Origin: Kitagawia praeruptora
Taxonomy: Eukaryota; Streptophyta; Magnoliopsida; Apiales; Apiaceae
Direction of reading: 5' to 3'
Assembly: GCA_037693485.1 (NCBI GenBank)
Contig: CM075352.1
Location: forward strand, 65,784,001-65,848,000
Length of the DNA: 64,000 nt
Made by a program: the position numbers and the translations under genes. Of this stretch, positions 43,293 through 53,388 are shown one piece after another. The notes below the pieces were generated by a model. That model made no database searches. It was not told where the DNA came from and worked only from the letters and a program-made list of their open reading frames with translations. Positions within the stretch are counted from its first letter, which is position 1. Each line of letters begins with the position of its first letter.

Positions 43293-44820
43293 AAAAACTT
43301 GTGAAAAATAGGCATTTTGGTCATTTTCTCAATTTTTTCAGATATATATTAATGATAGTAAATAAATATGTCCTTTATGAAATTCGAACCTTGAAATTTT
43401 GGTAAATTAATTTAATCATATAATATATCTAATCATTAGATCTAATGGTTCTGATTCTTTACTAAAAATTTAACAATCATTATTCGCAGTATACGGATTT
43501 CTGTTTTATTTTGTTAGTGTTTAGAAGATATCGTGTGATATTTTTGGGTATATATTAATTATTGCAAGATAATTTTTAAATTGAAAATAAAGTTGTTTTA
43601 ATTAGAAAAGAAATATTATTGATTAGAAAATATGATATTTTAGATGGTTATAAAAAGTGATATCATCAATTAATAGTAAACATTTTTAATTAAAAAGACA
43701 ATAGGCTAATTATCATTAATTATATTATTTTATTATTTATTTTAATAATTAGGACGATCGTGCCGAAAACCGTAGGGACAACCTTTCAATACTCGTGCGA
43801 TGCACGAGTTTCTCTTATTATGTTATATATTTTATTTAATATTATAATGATGTTTTTATACAATTATTAGTTTTAATAATTTTTTAAATTTAATTTAATA
43901 TAATTTAATATACTCATGTTTACGGATTATAATAATGTTTCCTCATTATAACTGTTTATACAAAATCACGCAAGCGTACGTGGTCACAAGTAATACAGAT
44001 AGAAGTCAAGTTCGTTCCCACAGAGATCTGGTTATGGTTTTAATTCAGTAGATGTACCTATGCAACAATGTATGATTATTATTCACTGCTAAGACAATTA
44101 ACAAATTGGGTTTTGATTAACTAAGATTAACTAAAAAAACAAATTAACAAACTAAGAATTAACTAACTAACGAGAATTTAAATCAAATTACTTCTGCAAG
44201 AGAAACCATGGAATCCTAACTTCATTAAATACTTTGCTTAGATCTGACGCCTTTAATCACTATATGCAATGGTTATGATATTTGATCAGACAACACGAAA
44301 CAAGTAAACGCTACTTCTCAGTATACGAATACCAAACTAAACATACATCCACAAAAAGAGATAGAAGATGAATAGACACCAATTATGCTTAGACCCTATA
44401 TCTCTATAGAATTTGAAAACATAACGGTTGAAGAACAAGTTATCCACATTGATCACATAGGCCAGCATAATATCTCTATTTACGCCACAAATCATGATGT
44501 TAAAACATCAACCTATCCTATGCTAGCATGGCAAGTTCTAAATCTCAAGATCCACTCTCGCTTCACAAGAGATTAACAAATTAGATGTTAGCTACGCATC
44601 TGAATACATGAAACACAACCATACGAGGATATCAGATATACATCACACACAGATCTGTAAAACATCAAGATACTAAAGCTCCATAAATAAATCCGTTAGA
44701 ATCCCATGACAACGATTAGTTCATAATCGAACCTCTCGTCATCATGGGATCTGATGAAACCATGATAAAAACAAAATATGAAAAGAATACAAATAAACCT
44801 AAGTAATTGATATGTAATGG

Positions 44821-46544
44821 TGTTAGGTCCGATAAGATTGTAGAAGGGGGGGTTGAATACAATCTATACCATTTATTCGAAATTTGTTCTTTAAATAAAA
44901 TTTGACTTGAACAAATTTGTGCGGAATAAATTGAAACAAATTTCAAGTTGAATATAACAATATATTAACTTGATGTGTGTTACAATTTCAGTACAGATTA
45001 ATTATCAAGTTGATAAAAACTAATTAGAAAATTCGACATGAACTTTTCTAATTTAGTTAATAAAAATCAAGATAAGTTCTAGGAGTAAAAACTCGCTAGT
45101 AGTACAAGAGATACAAATAAACAAGTTCTATCGGATCAGATATTACAAATATGATGAACTTGATTTTCTATGAATTTTTCTAGCTCTTGTGTTCTTGAGA
45201 GAAAATGAGAGAAAAAGCTTTGTTCTTGGTTGAAAGATATTATGTTGTGTTGTTGTAATGAGCCGCCTGTGTTGATCTTTATATCAAACAAATCCACTGC
45301 CACTTTTCATTTCATTTTGTACATCAAAGACAATCTCCAAGACAATCCGTCCTTCCAAGACAATCAGATTTGTACTACCAAGACAATCGCCAAGACAATC
45401 TCTGATTGTTCCAAGACAATCAAGCTTTCCAAGACAATTGATTTTGTACTGCCAAGACAATCTGTTTTGCTTACCAAGACAATCGCCAAGACAATTGGAA
45501 ATTGTCTTGGGGAATTAAAAACTCGGCTGAATCATTTCTGTTGAACAAATGATTTGAACTGACACACTGAAGACCAGTCGCAGGAGGCTAGAGTGAGCTA
45601 CACGCGGGACGAATTCTGGCTGGCCTTTGGGCGCGTGCGTCTCACGCGCGGTGTAGGAGAGTAAAGATGTTGCCGACAAAGCATGTGCAGGTGACAACAG
45701 ACAACATCAACTTGCATTCTTTTGTTGGTTTCTTTGTTTAAACAATTCATACGAATTGTTTACACAAGTTTGTGTTCACACACAAAAATGCAACTAAGTC
45801 ACCCAGCTTTGTACTAATTAACCTTTCTATTGGGCTTGAGCCCAAAGCCTTTTTTTTTCAATCCAGCCCAACAATTTAAACATGTAGCTCAACTGATTTA
45901 ATTTCTAATTTAATTAATTAACTTAATAAACTAATCAACTAAAGATTAATTCATTAATTAATTAATTAAATCATTTTAGATTAATACAAAGTTAATTAAC
46001 ATGATAATTAATTTAATAAATAAATTAATTCAGAAAGAATTAATTTATTAATTAAATTAATTACATAATAATATTAATTAAATGAGAATTAATATTAATC
46101 ATTTGATAGCTCATTCTTTTTCTCGAACCACTGAAAGTAATAAAGAAGTACCACCGAATTTCTGCTGACGCTCGATGCACTGTCTGGTTCATGAACGACT
46201 AACTTCAACGGCTTTTCTTTATTTTTGACTTTAAAATCTGGTTCCTTTTCTATTCTTCTCTCTCTCTTTTTAATACTTCTGTACTGACTCTGTCACCTTG
46301 AAATCTCTGTCACTTTAAACGAATCCACTTCTAAACAAATACTCCACTGAGGCTTGATCAGATGTCTGAACTTCTTTCAATGTAGTAATTCCCCAAGTCT
46401 GTAGATTGACCTTGATCTTTTTCTTCTGACAGATAATACAATCTGAGATTCCTTGTGACAGTCTATATACTATTTACTATTACAATTTTGTTTAAGTTGA
46501 GTTGTATCCTCGAAATACAAATAGGCTACATCATATGCCTTTCA
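44821..46544 (-). mobile_element. SIRE-type copia solo LTR nested in the gypsy-like LTR
   Basis: Starts TGTTAGGTCCGATAAGATTG, like the copia-3 LTR, and ends GCCTTTCA; flanked by perfect AATGG (44816-44820 and 46545-46549). 1724 bp. It carries the U5 hairpin (44835-44865), a minus-strand TATA-like site near 45277-45285 and, just upstream of it, an array of CCAAGACAATC words (45326-45515). No coding sequence. Confidence 0.85.
45326..45515. repeat. CCAAGACAATC word array
   Basis: Ten direct copies of (C)CAAGACAAT(C/T) at irregular 9-35 bp spacing plus one inverted copy (ATTGTCTTGG) at the end. Confidence 0.9.
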
Positions 46545-46832
46545 AATGGTTCTACTCCTAATGATACAAATTACAAGGGTTGGATGTGTTTATATATGCT
46601 CTAGAAGTCTTGCCCAGCAAGAAAATACCCAAAATAGAGTTAAAATAGAATTTTTGCAAAATATGTTTCCTAAACTGATTCTATTTTTAAGGAAAATTCG
46701 TAGCTGATTTTTCTTCAATATTTCTGGGCCGTTCCATTTGTATTTGGACCTCTGGACCACTTTAGAATGATAGAGAACCTCTGGAACAAGTTAGCCAAAA
46801 CAAAATCCGAAAATCTGGCTGATTTCTCCGCA

Positions 46833-46925
46833 GCGCTGGCTGCGCCCGTGGCTGCGCTGGCTGCGCTCCTTTCACTGTTCATAGCGCTGGTTGCGCTCCT
46901 TTGTGCGCTGGCTGCGCTCCTTTGG
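46833..46925. repeat. GCGCTGGCTGCGCTCC cluster
   Basis: Five overlapping copies of GCGCTGG(C/T)TGCG(C) with intervening CTCCTTT; GC-rich against its surroundings. The ORF on either strand here is a by-product of the repeat. Confidence 0.8.
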
Positions 46926-47168
46926 CTGCCAGGAGCTGATTTTCTTCGTTTTAACTCCTTTTTCCTTCGTTTCTTTTGCAACTTGTAACTTTTCACTTCT
47001 AGAACTCAATTCCACCATAAAATATGCATTTTTTTTTATCATCCAACCTCAAGATAATAACCCTGCACAAACTCACTAAAACGCATCAAAAACATAATAT
47101 ACTTGAGACCAAGACATCATTTTAAGCCGAAATGGAACGCTCCAAGTGGATATAAAATCCACTTATCA

Positions 47169-47982
47169 ATAACTAATGTATATGGATTTTTAATATAAAT
47201 AAACGAAAAATATGATGTGATATTTTTAGGTATATATAAATGATTGTAAGATTAGTTTTAAATCAGTAAGGTAACATGTTTTAATTCGGGAAAAAATATA
47301 TTAATGACTGGAGGATATGATACAATTGATGTTTTTTAGGTATTTATGAAAGATAATATCTTCAACTAAAAGTAAATGTGAAAAAGACAATCGACTAATT
47401 ATCATTAATTATATTATGTTATTATTTATTTTAGGTGTTTCAATAGTATAGATATCGTGTATATTTTCTTTTGCGATAAAGGGTAAATAAGTAAATTTCA
47501 AGAAATAACAATAAACAGGTACTAAAATTTTAATGTTTTAGCTATTATATAATATACTATATATATCCCTCATTAAATGCCTTCTAACCATAATGTTGAA
47601 TTGATTAGATTTTGGTTTTGTACTATTGTTATATATTTTTGAATATATTTATTGCGCTGATATCTTTTTCAGATGATTCTATTTTTCAAATATGAATATT
47701 TTATTATCTAAATGTTTAGGAATATTTTGTATGTCTTTTAATTAGATGATGAATTTTTTTAAATGAAAGAATTCGATTTTTTACGAATATTATATTTGGA
47801 TACAATTGATCCATATGAATGTTAGTATTATCAAAAAAGAAAAAGAAAAAAAAAAGAAAAGAAACTATATCCCTGACAACATATAAAATATAACACTACA
47901 TTCTGATTTCAAACGTGTCAACATTATCTTCATATTTTATTATAAACTCCTTTGAACCATCGTGAGTGAAAGAAAATTAAAA
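47169..47982. other. Fourth partial copy of local repeat and degenerate Helitron end
   Basis: After the gypsy-like LTR the local repeat resumes (TATATGGATTT, GATGTGATATTTTTAGGTATATA, AAAAGACAATCGACTAATTATC). At about 47533-47568 lies a degraded inverted copy of the Helitron 5' end. No gene. Confidence 0.5.
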
Positions 47983-49482
47983 TCTATACTATTATATAAA
48001 AATCGAAACATTAAAAGTTTTGTTGATTGATACAGTACCTGTTGATTTTATTTATTTACTTTTACTTAATTACAGATAAAATTCATCCTACTAACTAATT
48101 AATTTCCTTTTTCAAATTAAACATATTATCTTTTCTATTTTGCATTAACTAATTAATTTCTCTTTTCAGGTAAAACACAATATCTTTTATATTGTATCTA
48201 ACTAAAATTTCTCCTTTCTTATAAACAAAAGCAATTTTGTTTAATAAAATAAAATAATTATATTATAATTACTATTAACTAATCAATTACCTTTTTTAGC
48301 CAAAACATGTTACCTTTTCCCTATTCTATAACTAAAATATATATTTTCCAATTATATCACAGGTGATTCTATTTAATAAAATAACAACATTATAATACTA
48401 ATAATTACCTATTACCTTTTTCAACTAAAACGTATCATCTTTTCCATATTTCATAATTAAAATTCTTTTTTTCTAGAAATATCACGGGCAACATTAATTT
48501 CTCACTATCTAAAGACATTACGAGCAATTTAATTTAGTAAAATAACAAAAATAAAATTATAATTACTATAAACTAATTAATTACTTTTTTCACATAAAAC
48601 ATGTCACCTTTTTAATTTTCACATTACCTTTTCTATTTTCTCTAACTAAAATCTGTCTTTTTTTAATATCATCTTTTCCATATTTCATAACTAAAATTCA
48701 TTTTTTCTAAAAATATCACGGGCAACATTAATTTCTCACTAACGAAAAACACTACGAACAATTCAATTTAGTAAAATAACATAAATTAAATTTAATTACT
48801 ATAAACTAATTACCTTTTTCACCTAAAAAACATGTCACCTATTTAATTTTCACATTACCTTTTCTATTTTCTTTAACTGAAATCTGTCTTTTTTTCAATT
48901 ATATCACGGGCGGTTCTATTTAATAAAATAAAATAATAATATTATAATATTAACAATTAATCGATTAAATTTTTCAGCTAAAATGTATCATCTTTTCTAT
49001 ATTTTTTTAAAACTAAAATCACTCTTTTTCTCAAAATATCACGAACAACATTAATTTTTCCTATTCTTAAAACATTACGAGCAATTTTATTTAGTAAAAT
49101 AACATAATTGAATTACTATAAACTAATCAATTACTCTTTTCACCTAAAACATGTTTCCTTTTTAATTTTATCTAACTAAGACCTCTATTTTTCCAGTTAA
49201 ATCACAGCAATCTATTTAATAAAATTAAATAATAATTTTATAAGTACTTATAATTAACCGATTATCTTTTTCAACTAAAATGTCATATTTTCAATATTTT
49301 CTAACTGAAATTCTTCTTTTTTCCTAGAAATATCACGGATAACATTTATATAGTTATTATCAAATCATCTCATTTAAAAATTTAAGCCTCCAAAATTCAT
49401 ATTTTTAAAAAAGTAATTCAAATTAATAAAAAAAATCATATAATATTAAAAGAAATCCGTGCATCGCACGGTTTTAAACTAG
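47983..49482 (+). mobile_element. Non-autonomous Helitron, complete (1.5 kb)
   Basis: 5' end TCTATACTATTATATAAAAA after an A (47982); 3' end hairpin CCGTGCATCGCACGG, 8 bp, then CTAG followed by T (49483). These match the Helitron rules (A^T target, TC start, hairpin plus CTRR end, no target duplication). The interior is AT-rich with several diverged internal repeats sharing AAAATATCACGGGCAACATT and TTTAGTAAAATAAC. No Rep/helicase ORF. Confidence 0.8.
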
Positions 49483-49839
49483 TAATATTAAATTAAGGAT
49501 ATAATTACTAGGGTTTAATGCGTATGAGGATGACCTCAGGTAGAACCCCTGAGGTTAAAACATTATTAATACAAATTTAAAGGTATTTATGTAAAATTAC
49601 TGAAAAAAGTTTATATTTACAAAAATACATCACCGAGGTCCTTTACTTTATTTTACACGGTAAATACAAATCACTTATAAGACATCCCAGTTTTCTCTAA
49701 TTAATAAAAAGCTGCATTTTTAGGCATCTATATATTATAAATTGCTGGATAACCCTTTCCTCAGGTTCGGGATCCATATTCAGGTTTGATAGATATCCAT
49801 GACCCAGTATATTAGTAAATTATATGCTTAGAATTAGGT
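49483..49839. other. AT-rich spacer
   Basis: About 360 bp with no ORF or recognised element. Confidence 0.5.
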
Positions 49840-51000
49840 TCGGGATCCGTTTATATTACCCATCCAGTTATATGATATGATCCATATTTTAAAATATATT
49901 GACCCGATATTATATAAAATACACATTTATTTTCTTGCCAAAAATTATTTCCTTGATAATACCAAAAATTGTTAAAAAATGATTTTGATGGGTTATAATT
50001 ATAATGGGGTCCATTTATATTACCCATCCAGTTATATGATATGATCCATATTTTAAAATATATTGACCCGATATTATATAAAATACACATCATGACAAAC
50101 CACAAATTATTTTCTTGCCAAAAATTATTTCCTTGATAATACCAAAAATTGTTAACAAATGATTTTGATTGGTTATAATTATAATAGGCCCGCCAGGACC
50201 ATCCAATTAAAATATTCCAAAATGCCAAATAATTATATCCTTCACAAAACACAAATTGTTTTCTTGCCAAACATTATTTCCTTTCTATCAATTGTCAATG
50301 TTTCTTGGCAGTTGTTATTATTAATGCCAAATAATTGGTTATAATTATAATCCATATTTTAAAATATATTGACCCGGTATTATATAAAATACACATCATG
50401 ACAAATCACAAATTATTATCTTGCCAAAAATTATTTCCTTGATAAGGTTCGGGATCTGTTTATATTATCCATCCAGTTATATGATATGATCCATATTTTA
50501 AAATAAATTGACCCGATATTATATAAAATATACATCATGACAAACCACAAATTGTTTTCTTGCCAAAAATTATTTTCTTGATAATACCAGCCAAAAATTA
50601 TTTCCTTGATAATACCAAAAATTGTTAACAAATGATTTTGATTGGTTATAATTATAATGGGCCCGCCAGGGCCATCCAATTAAAATATTCCAAAATACCA
50701 AATAATTATTTCCTTCACAAAACACAAATTATTTTCTTGCCAAACATTATTTCCTTTCTGAACAATTGTCAATTTTTCTTGGTAGTTCTTATTATTAATG
50801 CCAAATAATTGGTTATAATTATAATGGGCCCGCCAGGGCCATCCAATTAAAACATTCTTGCCCAAAAAAATTCCTTGACAAAACACGAATTATTTTGTTT
50901 CCAAAAATTATTTCCTTTCTAACAATTATCAATTATAATTATAATGGGCCCGACATGGCCATCCAATTAAAACTTTCTTGCCAAAAATTATTTCCTTCCA
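49840..51000. repeat. Complex higher-order tandem repeat array
   Basis: Mixed copies of three modules: TTATATTACCCATCCAGTTA...GACCCGATATTATATAAAAT (near 49850, 50015, 50460 and partly 50350), TTTTCTTGCCAAAAATTATTTCCTTGATAATACC, and GGGCCCGCCAGGGCCATCCAATTAAAA (near 50187, 50660, 50825, 50943). Copies are often over 90% identical by eye, with module order changing along the array. Confidence 0.8.
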
Positions 51001-51046
51001 CAAATTTTAAATTATTTTAAATTTTGTTTAATGATAACAAATTACT

Positions 51047-51125
51047 AAAATAAATTATTTTAATTTATTTAAAATAAATTATTTTAATTTATTTAAAATA
51101 AATTATTTTAATTTATTTAAAATAA
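51047..51125. repeat. 24 bp AT-only tandem repeat
   Basis: Three copies of AAAATAAATTATTTTAATTT plus ATTT; the unit is itself nearly palindromic. Confidence 0.85.
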
Positions 51126-51908
51126 ATAAACAATTTTATTTTAATGATTTTGTTTAATTTTGTGAAAAATTATTTTGTTTAATGATTTGTGTCATTTTTC
51201 TTGGCAGTTCAATAGTTGACTACTAATTTCATTATCCAAATTCTTTTTTTAATTTTTAAAATTTTGGTAATATGAATAAATTAGAAATATATTGGCATCC
51301 GTACTGTTGGATCGTCGATAATTATTAATTAATTTTTAATTACTCCATAGATGACAAAATTGGCATATTCCTTCAAAGATTTGGCAGAGATTAATCGGAA
51401 AAAAAAGGAAGAAGAAGAGTTCCTTGCTCCCCATTTCTGTGTTGGGCGGGTCTGTAACTTTAATGTATTTACTTAAAATTTTATGTTAAATTGAGTGAGA
51501 GCATACTAACTTACTAACTTCATTTCTTTCATTTAGCGAAAAAAAAAACTTCATTTTTTTCCGTATTATGATTTAATTGTTTTAATTTATTCTTTTTATC
51601 TACTACAGTTATAAAACATGATATATATAGTTGACACTACTAAAATAATGTTACAATGTTCAATTTTTTGATCTTTCTAAAATTGATTATTGTATTAATA
51701 ATTTGTTATACTAATTGTAATTTAAAATATCAAAACACCTCATATTCTTCAAGAAATTAACATATTTAACTATTAAAGTAGGCAACTTTTTAGTACTACT
51801 ATCATTTTTCATTTCTACATTATAAAACTACACATAATTTATTAAAATTTAAAATAATTTTTTTTAAAAAAATGAACTCCCGTGTGCGAAGCACGGGCAT
51901 TAAACTAG
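51126..51908 (+). mobile_element. Helitron 3' end (5' limit not found)
   Basis: Terminates with hairpin CCCGTG-TGCGAAG-CACGGG, then CATTAAACTAG followed by T at 51909. I could not find the matching 5' TC end, so the left limit given is arbitrary. No ORF. Confidence 0.6.
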
Positions 51909-52032
51909 TTAATATCGAATTTGAAACTTTGAACAAAAAAACAAACTTCTATATTGGGTCTTCTTTGAGGAGTGGAAAGTGTGAATCTGATTTGTGATAG
52001 AATCTGGATCTGCTTTTCCAGAGGCCGAAAAA

Positions 52033-52170
52033 ATGAAATCCCATATCGATTCCGCTGTGATATCGGACTACGTTGCCACGTTGGTGGGTTGGCCAGTGGT
52101 TCTACACTTCAGGGCCTGGACTCCAACTTGTAACATAAATAATACGTCTTGCCAATTAAATTTTACGTAA
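52033..52170 (+). other. Possible short exon or gene fragment (45 codons)
   Basis: ATG at 52033 opens 45 codons to TAA at 52168-52170. Codon use and GC content for the first 34 codons (ending ...WTPTCN) are higher than the surrounding AT-rich DNA, which suggests a genuine exon or captured fragment. I do not recognise the peptide. A Helitron 3' end lies just upstream and the Tat-2 LTR 270 bp downstream. Confidence 0.3.
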
Positions 52171-52438
52171 ATATTTATGGAAAACATGTATTGTTGATAG
52201 GTACCCGCTGTAAGCTTACAGCGGGCACTCACTGTAACAATACCAACCCGCTACCCGCTATTACACCTCCGTCTATAGCGAATACTCACTAATTACACAT
52301 GTGTTATTTCATATTATCTTTACTAAGTTGCTCCACTTGACAAACAAATATCTTTACATAAATACTTGTGCAAAATATCTTGCTATCTTGTTCACTAAGG
52401 CGGGGACCATAAAGGTAGTCAAGGGAACACAAAGGCAT

Positions 52439-53342
52439 TGTTGTGCCCAAAATCCGCCTTGGACTTGATTTTAGGCCCACTAAGGTTATGGACTCGAAAC
52501 AGGTGGATATGGATGGATAGATGGAGCTAAGGGGTAAGTATGGTAATGTAGTATGCCTTATAAATAGACTGGAGGACAGGGTTCTGGCATCTAGTTTGAG
52601 GTATGTTCATGCAGGGATGCATGCATATGAACCCTGGATAAGGGTGAAACTGTGTGAAGGCCAGGCAGGGGTTCGCCTGGGTAGCAGATGGTCAGGTTGG
52701 GGGTACGCGCATGAACCCCAAAGGTTTCCAGAAAATAAACCAGCGGGCTCATAATCGCCTATATTATAGGAGATTGGATAATGCACGTCGTATCATCCTT
52801 CAGGATATCTCCTAAACAATAGGAACGGCATAACAGTAACAATTATCAAGGATTAACATCATATATATATGGAATATATATATATGCGTGTATGTATCGA
52901 TATACCACAGGAAAAACGGGAATTATCAGAAGGCTAACAAACTGGATAATCAGGTGGATGGTGATAAAGGATCATGGCAGGTTGGTTAGGGAGGATGAGG
53001 CTTATCATATCGTGGGAATTATCAAAGAACTACATGGGACTTGATCCCTTATAAATATGAGGGTATGTAGGCCATTTGCAGGGGTTAGACACACATACAC
53101 ACCTCTAACACTTGCTCCTAGCTGTGAATATTGGATTGAATAGGTCATATTCGATCATCATAGCCTGGAGTACCTTGCAAATTCAGTCCATAAAATCATT
53201 ACCCTTCCATTCGAATTAGGGTTTATGAAACTAGGGTTTGTGGCTCGTATTTCAGTTTATTTAAATTGTTATTCTTGGATTATTCCTGGATTATTCTTGT
53301 TAAATTCTTATTGAAGTGTTGTACCAATTTTCCCTCACAACA
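52439..53342 (+). repeat. Tat-2 5' LTR
   Basis: 904 bp, TGTTGTGCCCAAAATC ... CCCTCACAACA. TATA box TTATAAATA at about 53048-53056 in the same context as in Tat-1 (TTGATCCC just before). Copies of GAACCC(C/T) upstream. The start is fixed by the match to the Tat-1 LTR start, the end by the adjacent primer-binding site. Confidence 0.9.
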
Positions 53343-53346
53343 TTTG

Positions 53347-53364
53347 TGGCGCTAGAAGGAGGGC
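53347..53364 (+). promoter_or_regulatory. Tat-2 primer-binding site
   Basis: TGGCGCTAGAAGGAGGGC, four bases after the LTR; the first 17 bases are the same as in Tat-1. Confidence 0.8.
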
Positions 53365-53388
53365 TGGTTTTATCTCTTGAGGGAAGAG

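Larger units (their letters stand above)
41974..43952. repeat. Local repeat family, further copies with insertions
   Basis: Continuation of the repeat cut by SIRE-4, then copies at about 42055-42470 and 43330-43740. Shared landmarks: GAAATTCGAAC, TCATATAATATATCTAATCATTAGATCTAA, ATCATTATTCG(T/C)AGTATAC, GTGTGATATTTTTGGGTATATATTAATTATTGCAAGATAAT. The LINE-like tail and the foldback element sit between the second and third copies. A hairpin CTCGTGCGATGCACGAG at about 43792 resembles a Helitron terminus but lacks CTRR. No gene. Confidence 0.7.
43953..47168 (-). mobile_element. Gypsy-like solo LTR, split by a copia solo LTR
   Basis: Plus strand TGTTTATACAAAATCACGCA ... AATCCACTTATCA, flanked by the perfect 5 bp duplication ATAAC (43948-43952 and 47169-47173). 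Without the inserted 44821-46544 plus its duplicated AATGG it is about 1.49 kb. In minus orientation the start TGATAAGTGGATTTTATATC and the inner GTTCCCACAGAGAT (plus strand) resemble Athila-type Ty3 LTRs; this assignment is from memory and tentative. It contains a GCGCTGGCTGCGCTCC repeat cluster (46833-46925) upstream of a minus-strand TATATAAA (about 46588-46596). No internal region, so a recombination product. Confidence 0.75.

Noticed and set aside
43792..43808. Helitron terminus at CTCGTGCGATGCACGAG
   Set aside because: The hairpin is good, but no CTRR-T follows at the right distance and no matching 5' end was found.
46715..46996. Alanine-rich ORFs on both strands
   Set aside because: Products of the GCGCTGGCTGCGCTCC repeat inside a solo LTR.
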